A stretch of DNA of 64,000 nt from Magicicada septendecula (GCA_034769895.1 JAWRYS010000701.1:124001-188000), one strand, 5' to 3'; positions 24,052 through 38,126 are shown, counted from the first letter of the stretch. The notes: generated by a model from the sequence alone, not told the origin. Made by a program: numbers and translations.

Positions 24052-25794
24052 AAAAAAATATATATATAATAATAATAATATATCTCAGATTATAATAACT
24101 ATCTAATAAGAATAAAATAAATGGAAAAAAATTTTTTTTTAAAGCTCAACTACGAAGAAGCAGGTATAGAAGTGGGTAGGAAGACAAGGAATATAATAAA
24201 GAATAAATAGCATAAGCAATTATTTCATCCATACTAAACGTATGATCTGAATTAATCACTTCTGGAGGAGAGCAATCTGTAGCATGAGAGAAAATCTACC
24301 TCATTATAATTCAAGAATAAGCAAAAATAAAATAAAAACAAACTGGCATAAAGAAAAATTACTATAATAATTAATCAAGAACAACAGTAAACTGAAATTC
24401 TAGATCCAAAGAAGTCAAGTTCATTAAAACCAAACATACAATCTATAATAAATAATAGGAAGATGATTATAGTCCAACTTATAGTGTAGATATACACAGA
24501 TAGAATAGGAGCAGGTAAGGACAAACCATGGATAAACAAACCCACAGAATAAAAAAATAACTATTGAAAAAAACAATACCACATTATAAAAATCAAACCC
24601 CAAAAAGAAAAACATAAGAAAAGTACAATACAATAAAATAAAAACAATGTAAATTAAGTGAAGTAAAGATATTAGATATAAGACAACCTCAAGACAAAAG
24701 ATAAAAGCAATTATGTCACAAGATTATATGACTAAGGTGGACAAGTGTAATTTATTTTCATTGTGAAAAGTTACTACTAATAATGCAAATTAAGTGATGT
24801 TCCTTATTCCCCAAGACTAGATAAAATTACTAGAGATAAGATTAGGGAATACAGTGAATAGTAAGGGGAACCAGGGTAAATCCCTAAATCAAAACAAAAA
24901 CAGCAATAGACTGAATAAAAGTTAACTTTAATAAACTGTTTAAATAAAAACAAAATGCTTTGGATTAAATTCATTTTAAGAGAATATCTTTATTATGTTT
25001 TAATAATGTCAATTAATCATAAACTATGTTGTAATTAAGTAAGGGCAATTTAGTTGTTAGGATTTTATTGGAATTGTATGTCAGAAAGGGTAATAGCAAT
25101 CTGAAATAATTGTAAACTCAGTGATAGAACTAATATCAATACATAAACCAAATTGTAAACCTCACTAACATTATAAATTATTAGTAAATAAGTTAATGAA
25201 ACAAATTAAATGAATGAAAATTGTTGAATTTAACACAATAACAATTTATTATAAAATATGTAACAACACTTTGTGAAAGTAATTAAGGAATGTATAGGAT
25301 AATATTAGAAAAAGGCAAGTGTACTAACACTGGGGCCTAGAGAAAAGCCTAAATTGAAGGTAGTGTTCAAATTAGCTAAGTAAATCATCAAATTACTGAG
25401 AATTAAAGAAACCAAATCATAATAATTCAATCAGTGATCTTGTTTAATGATAATTGGAATTTAACATATACTGTAAACCATTTAATTTGTAAGGAAGTAA
25501 AGTAGGTAAGGCCCACAAGCAAACATTATGTAAATATGACTTTCGAGTTAAAAAATACTATAAAATATACCATGTATGGTATTAAATTATGCAGAATTAA
25601 ATAAGGAATTTGATTATGTAATTAGAATTTAATAAGAATAGATAATAACCAAAATGTAATTTTTAATATAATGTAAAATTCAATTCTTTTGAACAAAATA
25701 AATCTTGAGACTTAAGTATCAGCTGACTGAAAACAATGTAAATTTACTAATAAATCAGCCAGGCCTAATAAATGATGCAGAAAAAACTGGGAGT

Positions 25795-26634
25795 TGATCG
25801 TTAAACGTCAAGGCGAACACATCAGAATGATATAGCTAAAAAGGATAAAAAATTTTTTGACATGAACTAAGCTTAAGAAATGAAATTTAAAATATGAGTT
25901 GTTCATACAAAAGTTAAATAACCAAACCATTACTTTTATGAAGATTGACAATTATAAACCAGATATAGGAACAGTCCAGGCACTAATCGAGAAATTTCCA
26001 ATGTGAATATTATCACGACGTTCTGGATGAACTATTTGAAACAAAGACACTTTTAACCAACACCTATTACCGAAACTAAAACGGATTACGAACACTGAAT
26101 CATCACACTACAACAAGAAAATTAATAACTACTGCTCTGATGAGGGACACTTAAAGAATAAACATTTAAAAAAGAAACCAAATCGACCTGAGATAAGAGT
26201 TTCGAGCAGTGAATAAGTATTCGTCTCAAAGTCGACTAATCGCAACGAGATCAATAAATTGAATTAAATATTCTATATTTGAGTTTTATTTCTTTGCAAA
26301 GTAAACAATTAAAAGAATTTCAGATATTAATTGAAACCTGGACGTCAAGGAAGAAGAGAGCGACATCGAAAAGGAGTAATAACACCGAATCTACAAATAC
26401 AATAAATCGCTTATTCAAATCACATAATCTATTTAATGTTTTAAACAAATTATTCATCACCAACCAAAATAAGTAAAATATGAAAGGAATTAAAATAATA
26501 ACTAGAATTAATACAATAAATCATAAACTTAAAATAAATAAATAAAAAAAAAATGTCTCAATAAATTAAATTTAAACATCATATTTTTATCTTTAATAAT
26601 ATCAATAAAACAGGTTTCGTTACAAAGTGGCACC
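25795..26634 (+). repeat. Candidate solo LTR, unit 6
   Basis: About 840 bp. It shares AAGTAAACAATT and GAGAGCGAC (26300-26365) only with unit 7. Confidence 0.4.
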
Positions 26635-26637
26635 CAA

Positions 26638-26784
26638 CGTGGGGCATTATTTTAAAGGAATCCGCTACTCAGAAAGAAGATAGAAATAAATTCCAGACTA
26701 TAAATAGGAATATTCTCATCTATTTCGGCAACATAAAACGTTCTGTTACAAAGTGGCGCTCCAACTTAAGGGGCTAAATTTAGG
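26638..26784 (+). promoter_or_regulatory. Primer-binding site pair, unit 6
   Basis: First site 26638-26655; second 26764-26784, followed by a private GGCTAAATTT. Confidence 0.75.
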
Positions 26785-26869
26785 AATTGATAGGCAAAAG
26801 AAATAAAAATAATCTGCCTAATTTCCAATTTTACCTGGCAACTGTTACAAGCTCAGAATGGTAATAAAA

Positions 26870-27805
26870 ATGCACAGGAGAGCAACATAAAAGAAAAGGG
26901 CGGCAGAAGCCAAGAAAGAGATTCACATGGAAGACAAAGAGACGATGCCAGTGGAAGACATGGAGATGATACTACCGCTTGCTGAACCAACCAAACCCGT
27001 GTTACAGGAGAAACAACCAGAAAACCCCACACAAACAGAGAACGTCATCTTACAGGACATGATAAAACTTATGGGGGAATTCAGCAGAACAATAATTGAG
27101 AAAATAGATGAAAACAGCAAAAAATTCAGAAGAAAATAGATGATAGTTATAAAAAATTAACGAAAGAATTATGTCAGAAAATGGATGATATGACCAAAGA
27201 AATAATCAATGATACTAAACTGTGGAGGGAAGAATTAAAAAATGATAGCAAACCAGGAACAGAAGAAATACCAAACGATAAAAAAATGGAACAAGTAAAT
27301 CAGAAAATAGAAGACAGTAGGAAGGAAATGGAAATGAAGACAAAGAAAATGAGACAAATGCATCATAGGAAACTAATAAAAACATGGGAAGAGTTGGAGA
27401 TAATGAACAATGGGCTAATTAATGTATTTAATATCCCAATTACCGACGATAAAGAAATCATGAATTTCAAAGATTATAGAAGGAGGTCAAAAGAAATTTC
27501 AGAAATGACACAATCAAACAGTATGTAACCACTTAAAAAAGACTACAGGTAAATGGAATACACCAGAAATAGAAATACATGATAAAACATCAGTGATATA
27601 ATTAATCATTGATGTACCAGTGACATTTTGGTTTAGTAAACTATATGATAGAGTGATTCAAATAAGCCTTGAAACAAATAAAAAAATAACAGCAGAAAAA
27701 ATGAAATACAAGGGAGAAGCGAGAGATGTCACAAGAACAGAAATAATTCTGAAAACGATGGTAGTCCGGACAATAAGGGCAACTGAGATTATGGACCATG
27801 GATAA
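26870..27805 (+). pseudogene. Broken gag-like ORF, unit 6
   Basis: Pieces at 26927-27139, 27181-27528 and 27620-27805. A Gln-to-His replacement in piece B (CATCATAGG) is shared only with unit 7. Confidence 0.55.
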
Positions 27806-28115
27806 ACTAAATACCACGCACCATCAAGAAAAGGGACTGATTTTTTGATAACCGACTACAGAAAAAACCATTTAAAAGAGAAGGAAAAATAATGATAATT
27901 AAGAAAAAATAATAGGAATAAAGAATAAAGAAACAAAACCGAGATTGAAGGAAGAATATTATTCGAGAAAATGAACAATACAAACGAAGATATCAGGAAC
28001 TGAGCACTATTATGAAAATAACCAAAAGCTCATCAATACAGAATTTGGAAGAGCATATGACAGTAAAGAACTATAATAAGGGAATGATATTAAATATCAA
28101 AATTGTAAAAGAAAA

Positions 28116-28356
28116 GTAAGAACAACTTACATCAATTATTTGTAGAAACTAGTTTTGAATTGAAATATTAAACATTACAAAATTCCAAAAGCAAAGTAAG
28201 GACAACTTACATCAATAATGTGAATAAACTAGTCGTGGACAAGAAATATTAAAATATTTACGAAGTTCAAAAAGAAGTAAGGACCACTTACATAATATAA
28301 TGTTAATAACATAATTTGGATGAAAACAAGAGCAAAATAATATTTTTGCGGAATGA
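28116..28356. repeat. 80-bp subrepeat triplet, unit 6
   Basis: Heads at 28116, 28196 and 28277, all arms intact. Confidence 0.7.
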
Positions 28357-28727
28357 AAAAAAAGGACTATAATCACTACTTTAATTTTAATAAACTTAAT
28401 TATAATAAGAACCATTGGAAGAATTACTGTCATAATATAAAACAGTAGAACAATTTATTGGAAGCAAGATGGAAAAAGAAAAAAAATATATATGCTATTA
28501 ATATTGGTCACCAGAAGATTGTGCGAACAACAGAAGAAATAAAGAGAATTCAGACGGAAGATTTACACACCATACCTAGCGATAAGTTATATCAGCAGAG
28601 CTTTAAAACATAAGAAGAATAAATGAGATAGAAAATATTAGCAAATTTGAGCAACCACGAAGTGATGAATCCAAGGATGTTTTTTATTAGTCGAGAATAG
28701 ACTATTTTTTAATAATATTTATTTAAT

Positions 28728-28910
28728 GACTGTATGTAGATGTATTCTAGCAGTCTTATACTTGAGCAGAGATGATGTTCCTCTGATCTCAGAAAGTGTA
28801 GTATGGCCAGCAGGGTATTGAAGCCAGAAGTGCTGCTCTGGACTGCCCCAGCTCACGTGGCAGGGAATGTTAGGGAATGAATATCCCATGGATGAAGCAC
28901 CAAGTAAAAG
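28728..28910. repeat. 183-bp GC-richer island, unit 6
   Basis: Consensus sequence and length. Confidence 0.5.
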
Positions 28911-30695
28911 AAAAAAATATATATATAATAATAATAATATATCTCAGATTATAATAACTATCTAATAAGAATAAAATAAATGGAAAAAAAATTTTTTTTA
29001 AAGCTCAACTACGAAGAAGCAGGTATAGAAGTGGGTAGGAAGACAAGGAATATAATAAAGAATAAATAGCATAAGCAATTATTCCATCCATACTAAACGT
29101 ATGATCTGAATTAATCATTTCTGGAGGAGAGCAATCTGTAGCATGAGAGAAAATCTACCTCATTTAATTCAAGAATAAGCAAAAATAAAATAAAAACAAA
29201 CTGGCATAAAGAAAAATTACTATAATAATTAATCAAGAACAACAGTAAACTGAAATTCTAGATCCAAAGAAGTCAAGTTCATTAAAACCAAACATACAAT
29301 CTATAATAAATAATAGGAAGATGATTATAGTCCAACTTATAGTGTAGATAAAAACAGATAGAATAGGAGCAGGTAAGGACAAACCATGGATAAACAAACC
29401 CACAGAATAAAAAAATAACTATTGAAAAAAACAATACCACATTATAAAAATCAAACCCCAAAAAGAAAAACATAAGAAAAGTACAATACAATAAAATAAA
29501 AACAATGTAAATTAAGTGAAGTAAAGATATTAGATATAAGACAACCTCAAGACAAAAGATAAAAGCAATTATGTCACAAGATTATATGACTAAGGTGGAC
29601 AAGTGTAATTTATTTTCATTGTGAAAAGTGACTACTAATAATGCAAATTAAGTGATGTTCCTTATTCCCCAAGACTAGATAAAATTACTAGAGATAAGAT
29701 TAGGGAATACAGTGAATAGTAAGGGGAACCAGGGTAAATCCCTAAATCAAAACAAAAACAGCAATAGACTGAATAAAAGTTAACTTTAATAAACTGTTTA
29801 AATAAAAACAGATTTGTTTTGTTGTGTTAGAAGTTCATTGAACCCATAGCATTGAATGCTTGGGATTAAATTCATTTTAAGAGAATATCTTTATTATGTT
29901 TTAATAATGTCAATTAATCATAAACTATGTTGTAATTAAGTAAGGGCAATTTAGTTGTTAGGATTTTATTGGAATTGTATGTCAGAAAGGGTAATAGCAA
30001 TCTGAAATAATTGTAAACTCAGTGATAGAACTAACATCAATACATAAACCAAATTGTAAACCTCACTAACATTATAAATTATTAGTAAATAAGTTAATGA
30101 AACAAATTAAATGAATGAAAATTGTTGAATTTAACACAATAACAATTTATTATAAAATATGTAACAACACTTTGTGAAAGTAATTAAGGAATGTATAGGA
30201 TAATATTAGAAAAAGGCAAGTGTACTAACACTGGGGCCTAGAGAAAAGCCTAAATTGAAGGTAGTGTTCAAATTAGCTAAGTAAATCATCAAATTACTGA
30301 GAATTAAAGAAACCAAATCATAATAATTCAATCAGTGATCTTGTTTAATGATAATTGGAATTTAACATATACTGTAAACCATTTAATTTGTAAGGAAGTA
30401 AAGTAGGTAAGGCCCACAAGCAAACATTATGTAAATATGACTTTCGAGTTAAAAAATACTATAAAATATACCATGTATGGTATTAAATTATGCAGAATTA
30501 AATAAGGAATTTGATTATGTAATTAGAATTTAATAAGAATAGATAATAACCAAAATGTAATTTTTAATATAATGTAAAATTCAATTCTTTTGAACAAAAT
30601 AAATCTTGAGACTTAAGTATCAGCTGACTGAAAACAATGTAAATTTACTAATAAATCAGCCAGGCCTAATAAATGATGCAGAAAAAACTGGGAGT

Positions 30696-31526
30696 TGATC
30701 GTTAAACGTCAAGGCGAACACATCAGAATGATATAGCTAAAAAGGATAAAAAATTTTTTGACATGAACTAAGCTTAAGAAATGAAATTTAAAATATGAGT
30801 TGTTCATACAAAAGTTAAATAACCAAACCATTACTTTTATGAAGATTGACAATTATAAACCAGATATAGGAACAGTCCAGGCACTAATCGAGAAATTTCC
30901 AATGTGAATATTATCACGACGTTCTGGATGAACTATTTGAAACAAAGACACTTTTAACCAACACCTATTACCGAAACTAAAACGGATTACGAACACTGAA
31001 TCATCACACTACAACAAGAAAATTAATAACTACTGCTCTGATGAGGGACACTTAAAGAATAAACATTTAAAAAAGAAACCAAATCGACCTGAGATAAGAG
31101 TTTCGAGCAGTGAATAAGTATTCGTCTCAAAGTCGACTAATCGCAACGAGATCAATAAATTGAATTAAATATTCTATATTTGAGTTTTATTTCTTTGCAA
31201 AGTAAACAATTAAAAGAATTTCAGATATTAATTGAAACCTGGACGTCAAGGAAGAAGAGAGCGACATCGAAAAGGAGTAATAACACCGAATCTACAAATA
31301 CAATAAATCGCTTATTCAAATCACATAATCTATTTAATGTTTTAAACAAATTATTCATCACCAACCAAAATAAGTAAAATATGAAAGGAATTAAAATAAT
31401 AACTAGAATTAATACAATAAATCATAAACTTAAAATAAATAAATAAAAAAAAAAATGTCTCAATAAATTAAATTTAAACATCATATTTTTATCTTTAATA
31501 ATATCAATAAAACAGGTTTCGTTACA
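30696..31526 (+). repeat. Candidate solo LTR, unit 7
   Basis: 831 bp, with the same two private substitutions as unit 6. Confidence 0.4.
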
Positions 31527-31529
31527 AAG

Positions 31530-31676
31530 TGGCACCCAACGTGGGGCATTATTTTAAAGGAATCCGCTACTCAGAAAGAAGATAGAAATAAATTCCAGAC
31601 TATAAATAGGAATATTCTCATCTATTTCGGCAACATAAAACGTTCTGTTACAAAGTGGCGCTCCAACTTAAGGGGC
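31530..31676 (+). promoter_or_regulatory. Primer-binding site pair, unit 7
   Basis: First site 31530-31547; second 31656-31676, CpG intact. Confidence 0.75.
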
Positions 31677-31771
31677 TAAAATTAGGAATTGATAGGCAAA
31701 AGAAATAAAAATAATCTGCCTAATTTCCAATTTTACCTGGCAACTGTTACAAGCTCAGAATGGTAATAAAA

Positions 31772-32707
31772 ATGCACAGGAGAGCAACATAAAAGAAAAG
31801 GGCGGCAGAAGCCAAGAAAGAGATTCACATGGAAGACAAAGAGACGATGCCAGTGGAAGACATGGAGATGATACTACCGCTTGCTGAACCAACCAAACCC
31901 GTGTTACAGGAGAAACAACCAGAAAACCCCACACAAACAGAGAACGTCATCTTACAGGACATGATAAAACTTATGGGGGAATTCAGCAGAACAATAATTG
32001 AGAAAATAGATGAAAACAGCAAAAAATTCAGAAGAAAATAGATGATAGTTATAAAAAATTAACGAAAGAATTATGTCAGAAAATGGATGATATGACCAAA
32101 GAAATAATCAATGATACTAAACTGTGGAGGGAAGAATTAAAAAATGATAGCAAACCAGGAACAGAAGAAATACCAAACGATAAAAAAATGGAACAAGTAA
32201 ATCAGAAAATAGAAGACAGTAGGAAGGAAATGGAAATGAAGACAAAGAAAATGAGACAAATGCATCATAGGAAACTAATAAAAACATGGGAAGAGTTGGA
32301 GATAATGAACAATGGGCTAATTAATGTATTTAATATCCCAATTACCGACGATAAAGAAATCATGAATTTCAAAGATTATAGAAGGAGGTCAAAAGAAATT
32401 TCAGAAATGACACAATCAAACAGTATGTAACCACTTAAAAAAGACTACAGGTAAATGGAATACACCAGAAATAGAAATACATGATAAAACATCAGTGATA
32501 TAATTAATCATTGATGTACCAGTGACATTTTGGTTTAGTAAACTATATGATAGAGTGATTCAAATAAGCCTTGAAACAAATAAAAAAATAACAGCAGAAA
32601 AAATGAAATACAAGGGAGAAGCGAGAGATGTCACAAGAACAGAAATAATTCTGAAAACGATGGTAGTCCGGACAATAAGGGCAACTGAGATTATGGACCA
32701 TGGATAA
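31772..32707 (+). pseudogene. Broken gag-like ORF, unit 7
   Basis: Pieces at 31829-32041, 32083-32430 and 32522-32707; same Gln-to-His replacement as unit 6. Confidence 0.55.
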
Positions 32708-33017
32708 ACTAAATACCACGCACCATCAAGAAAAGGGACTGATTTTTTGATAACCGACTACAGAAAAAACCATTTAAAAGAGAAGGAAAAATAATGATAA
32801 TTAAGAAAAAATAATAGGAATAAAGAATAAAGAAACAAAACCGAGATTGAAGGAAGAATATTATTCGAGAAAATGAACAATACAAACGAAGATATCAGGA
32901 ACTGAGCACTATTATGAAAATAACCAAAAGCTCATCAATACAGAATTTGGAAGAGCATATGACAGTAAAGAACTATAATAAGGGAATGATATTAAATATC
33001 AAAATTGTAAAAGAAAA

Positions 33018-33258
33018 GTAAGAACAACTTACATCAATTATTTGTAGAAACTAGTTTTGAATTGAAATATTAAACATTACAAAATTCCAAAAGCAAAGTA
33101 AGGACAACTTACATCAATAATGTGAATAAACTAGTCGTGGACAAGAAATATTAAAATATTTACGAAGTTCAAAAAGAAGTAAGGACCACTTACATAATAT
33201 AATGTTAATAACATAATTTGGATGAAAACAAGAGCAAAATAATATTTTTGCGGAATGA
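33018..33258. repeat. 80-bp subrepeat triplet, unit 7
   Basis: Heads at 33018, 33098 and 33179, all arms intact. Confidence 0.7.
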
Positions 33259-33629
33259 AAAAAAAGGACTATAATCACTACTTTAATTTTAATAAACTTA
33301 ATTATAATAAGAACCATTGGAAGAATTACTGTCATAATATAAAACAGTAGAACAATTTATTGGAAGCAAGATGGAAAAAGAAAAAAAATATATATGCTAT
33401 TAATATTGGTCACCAGAAGATTGTGCGAACAACAGAAGAAATAAAGAGAATTCAGACGGAAGATTTACACACCATACCTAGCGATAAGTTATATCAGCAG
33501 AGCTTTAAAACATAAGAAGAATAAATGAGATAGAAAATATTAGCAAATTTGAGCAACCACGAAGTGATGAATCCAAGGATGTTTTTTATTAGTCGAGAAT
33601 AGACTATTTTTTAATAATATTTATTTAAT

Positions 33630-33812
33630 GACTGTATGTAGATGTATTCTAGCAGTCTTATACTTGAGCAGAGATGATGTTCCTCTGATCTCAGAAAGTG
33701 TAGTATGGCCAGCAGGGTATTGAAGCCAGAAGTGCTGCTCTGGACTGCCCCAGCTCACGTGGCAGGGAATGTTAGGGAATGAATATCCCATGGATGAAGC
33801 ACCAAGTAAAAG
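33630..33812. repeat. 183-bp GC-richer island, unit 7
   Basis: Consensus sequence and length. Confidence 0.5.
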
Positions 33813-35686
33813 AAAAAAATATATATATAATAATAATAATATATCTCAGATTATAATAACTATCTAATAAGAATAAAATAAATGGAAAAAAAATTTTTTT
33901 TAAAGCTCAACTACGAAGAAGCAGGTATAGAAGTGGGTAGGAAGACAAGGAATATAATAAAGAATAAATAGCATAAGCAATTATTTCATCCATACTAAAC
34001 GTATGATCTGAATTAATCACTTCTGGAGGAGAGCAATCTGTAGCATGAGAGAAAATCTACCTCATTATAATTCAAGAATAAGCAAAAATAAAATTAAAAA
34101 AAACTGGCATAAAGAAAAATTACTATAATAATTAATCAAGAACAACAGTAAACTGAAATTCTAGATCCAAAGAAGTCAAGTTCATTAAAACCAAACATAC
34201 AATCTATAATAAATAATAGGAAGATGATTATAGTCCAACTTATAGTGTAGATATACACAGATAGAATAGGAGCAGGTAAGGACAAACCATCGATAAACAA
34301 ACCCACAGAATAAAAAAATAACTATTGAAAAAAACAATACCACATTATAAAAATCAAACCCCAAAAAGAAAAACATAAGAAAAGTACAATACAATAAAAT
34401 AAAAACAATGTAAATTAAGTGAAGTAAAGATATTAGATATAAGACAACCTCAAGACAAAAGATAAAAGCAATTATGTCACAAGATTATATGACTAAGGTG
34501 GACAAGTGTAATTTATTTTCATTGTGAAAAGTGACTACTAATAATGCAAATTAAGTGATGTTCCTTATTCCCCAAGACTAGATAAAATTACTAGAGATAA
34601 GATTAGGGAATACAGTGAATAGTAAGGGGAACCAGGGTAAATCCCTAAATCAAAACAAAAACAGCAATAGACTGAATAAAAGTTAACTTTAATAAACTGT
34701 TTAAATAAAAACAAATTTGTTTTGTTGTGTTAGAAGTTCATTGAACCCATAGCATTGAATGCTTGGGTTTAAATTCATTTTAAGAGAATATCTTTATTAT
34801 GTTTTAATAATGTCAATTAATCATAAACTATGTTGTAATTAAGTAAGGGCAATTTAGTTGTTAGGATTTTATTGGAATTGTATGTCAGAAAGGGTAATAG
34901 CAATCTGAAATAATTGTAAACTCAGTGATAGAACTAATATCAATACATAAACCAAATTGTAAACCTCACTAACATTATAAATTATTAGTAAATAAGTTAA
35001 TGAAACAAATTAAATGAATGAAAATTGTTGAATTTAACACAATAACAATTTATTATAAAATATGTAACAACACTTTGTGAAAGTAATTAAGGAATGTATA
35101 GGATAATATTAGAAAAAGGCAAGTGTACTAACACTGGGGCCTAGAGAAAAGCCTAAATTGAAGGTAGTGTTCAAATTAGCTAAGTAAATCATCAAATTAC
35201 TGAGAATTAAAGAAACCAAATCATAATAATTCAATCAGTGATCTTGTTTAATGATAATTGGAATTTAACATATACTGTAAACCATTTAATTTGTAAGGAA
35301 GTAAAGTAGGTAAGGCCCACAAGCAAACATTATGTAAATATGACTTTCGAGTTAAAAAATACTATAAAATATACCATGTATGGTATTAAATTATGCAGAA
35401 TTAAATAAGGAATTTGATTATGTAATTAGAATTTAATAAGAATAGATAATAACCAAAATGTAATTTTTAATATAATGTAAAATTCAATTCTTTTGAACAA
35501 AATAAATCTTGAGACTTAAGTATCAGCTGACTGAAAACAATGTAAATTTACTAATAAATCAGCCAGGCCTAATAAATGATGCAGAAAAAACTGGGAGTTG
35601 ATCGTTAAACGTCAAGGCGAACACATCAGAATGATATAGCTAAAAAGGATAAAAAATTTTTTGACATGAACTAAGCTTAAGAAATG

Positions 35687-36195
35687 AAATTTAAAATATG
35701 AGTTGTTCATACAAAAGTTAAATAACCAAACCATTACTTTTATGAAGATTGACAATTATAAACCAGATATAGGAACAGTCCAGGCACTAATCGAGAAATT
35801 TCCAATGTGAATATTATCACGACGTTCTGGATGAACTATTTGAAACAAAGACACTTTTAACCAACACCTATTACCGAAACTAAAACGGATTACGAACACT
35901 GAATCATCACACTACAACAAGAAAATTAATAACTACTGCTCTGATGAGGGACACTTAAAGAAAAAACATTTAAAAAAGAAACCAAATCGACCTGAGATAA
36001 GAGTTTCGAGCAGTGAATAAGTATTCGTCTCAAAGTCGACTAATCGCAACGAGATCAATAAATTGAATTAAATATTCTAATTTGAGTTTTATTTCTTTGC
36101 AAAGTATACAATTAAAAGAATTTCAGATATTAATTGAAACCTGGACGTCAAGGAAGAAGAGAACGACATCGAAAAGGAGTAATAACACCGAATCT
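35687..36195 (+). repeat. Direct repeat, left copy (unit 8)
   Basis: 509 bp beginning AAATTTAAAATATGAG and ending at AACACCGAATCT. The right copy is 36205-36713, offset 518 bp. Confidence 0.93.
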
Positions 36196-36204
36196 TAAAA
36201 TATA
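36196..36204. other. 9-bp filler at the duplication junction (unit 8)
   Basis: TAAAATATA lies between the two direct-repeat copies and has no counterpart at that position in other units. It closely matches the adjacent TTAAAATATG, so it looks copied from next to the break. Confidence 0.7.
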
Positions 36205-36713
36205 AAATTTAAAATATGAGTTGTTCATACAAAAGTTAAATAACCAAACCATTACTTTTATGAAGATTGACAATTATAAACCAGATATAGGAACAGTCCA
36301 GGCACTAATCGAGAAATTTCCAATGTGAATATTATCACGACGTTCTGGATGAACTATTTGAAACAAAGACACTTTTAACCAACACCTATTACCGAAACTA
36401 AAACGGATTACGAACACTGAATCATCACACTACAACAAGAAAATTAATAACTACTGCTCTGATGAGGGACACTTAAAGAAAAAACATTTAAAAAAGAAAC
36501 CAAATCGACCTGAGATAAGAGTTTCGAGCAGTGAATAAGTATTCGTCTCAAAGTCGACTAATCGCAACGAGATCAATAAATTGAATTAAATATTCTAATT
36601 TGAGTTTTATTTCTTTGCAAAGTATACAATTAAAAGAATTTCAGATATTAATTGAAACCTGGACGTCAAGGAAGAAGAGAACGACATCGAAAAGGAGTAA
36701 TAACACCGAATCT
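36205..36713 (+). repeat. Direct repeat, right copy (unit 8)
   Basis: It continues into the normal remainder of the LTR candidate (CTACAAATAC...), whereas the left copy stops at AATCT. Confidence 0.93.
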
Positions 36714-36958
36714 ACAAATACAATAAATCGCTTATTCAAATCACATAATCTATTTAATGTTTTAAACAAATTATTCATCACCAACCAAAATAAGTAAAAT
36801 ATGAAAGGAATTAAAATAATAACTAGAATTAATACAATAAATCATAAACTTAAAATAAATAAATAAAAAAAAAATGTCTCAATAAATTAAATTTAAACAT
36901 CATATTTTTATCTTTAATAATATCAATAAAACAGGTTTCGTTACAAAGTGGCACCCAA

Positions 36959-37105
36959 CGTGGGGCATTATTTTAAAGGAATCCGCTACTCAGAAAGAAG
37001 ATAGAAATAAATTCCAGACTATAAATAGGAATATTCTCATCTATTTCGGCAACATAAAACGTTCTGTTACAAAGTGGTGCTCCAACTTAAGGGGCTAAAA
37101 TTAGG
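36959..37105 (+). promoter_or_regulatory. Primer-binding site pair, unit 8
   Basis: First site 36959-36976; the second, 37085-37105, has the TGGTGCTCC form. Confidence 0.75.
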
Positions 37106-37190
37106 AATTGATAGGCAAAAGAAATAAAAATAATCTGCCTAATTTCCAATTTTACCTGGCAACTGTTACAAGCTCAGAATGGTAATAAAA

Positions 37191-38126
37191 ATGCTCAGGA
37201 GAGCAACATAAAAGAAAAGGGCGGCAGAAGCCAAGAAAGAGATTCACATGGAAGACAAAGAGACGATGCCAGTGGAAGACATGGAGATGATACTACCGCT
37301 TGCTGAACCAACCAAACCCGTGTTACAGGAGAAACAACCAGAAAACCCCACACAAACAGAGAACGTCATCTTACAGGACATGATAAAACTTATGGGGGAA
37401 TTCAGCAGAACAATAATTGAGAAAATAGATGAAAACAGCAAAAAATTCAGAAGAAAATAGATGATAGTTATAAAAAATTAACGAAAGAATTATGTCAGAA
37501 AATGGATGATATGACCAATGAAATAATCAATGATACTAAACTGTGGAGGGAAGAATTAAAAAATGATAGCAAACCAGGAACAGAAGAAATACCAAACGAT
37601 AAAAAAATGGAACAAGTAAATCAGAAAATAGAAGACAGTAGGAAGGAAATGGAAATGAAGACAAAGAAAATGAGACAAATGCATCAAAGGAAACTAATAA
37701 AAACATGGGAAGAGTTGGAGATAATGAACAATGGGCTAATTAATGTATTTAATATCCCAATTACCGACGATAAAGAAATCATGAATTTCAAAGATTATAG
37801 AAGGAGGTCAAAAGAAATTTCAGAAATGACACAATCAAACAGTATGTAACCACTTAAAAAAGACTACAGGTAAATGGAATACACCAGAAATAGAAATACA
37901 TGATAAAACATCAGTGATATAATTAATCATTGATGTACCAGTGACATTTTGGTTTAGTAAACTATATGATAGAGTGATTCAAATAAGCCTTGAAACAAAT
38001 AAAAAAATAACAGCAGAAAAAATGAAATACAAGGGAGAAGCGAGAGATGTCACAAGAACAGAAATAATTCTGAAAACGATGGTAGTCCGGACAATAAGGG
38101 CAACTGAGATTATGGACCATGGATAA
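37191..38126 (+). pseudogene. Broken gag-like ORF, unit 8
   Basis: Pieces at 37248-37460, 37502-37849 and 37941-38126. A private Lys-to-Asn replacement near the start of piece B, and a private A-to-T two codons into the possible upstream start (ATGCTC). Confidence 0.55.

Larger units (their letters stand above)
19609..24510. repeat. Repeat unit 5
   Basis: Length 4902 bp. Its 3' part pairs TTATTTCATCC with CATTATAATTC, a combination shared with unit 7 rather than with its neighbours 4 and 6. The A/T palindrome is A7T9 here. Confidence 0.95.
24511..29368. repeat. Repeat unit 6 (43-bp deletion)
   Basis: Length 4858 bp. Relative to unit 5 it lacks 43 bp at about 24954/24955, where CAAA is joined directly to ATGCTTTGG, removing the T/G-rich patch and part of the AGCATT-G-AATGCT palindrome. 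It ends with AGATAAAAACAG, otherwise seen only in units 11 and 12. Confidence 0.95.
29369..34271. repeat. Repeat unit 7
   Basis: Length 4903 bp. Sister of unit 6 in the LTR and gag segments but like unit 5 in its 3' part, so it is mosaic. It has the undeleted CpG-poor block. Confidence 0.95.
35599..36955 (+). repeat. Candidate solo LTR with internal duplication, unit 8
   Basis: Enlarged by 518 bp relative to its neighbours. Both copies of the duplicated part carry GAAAAAACATTT and TATTCTAATTTG, which no other unit has. Confidence 0.4.
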
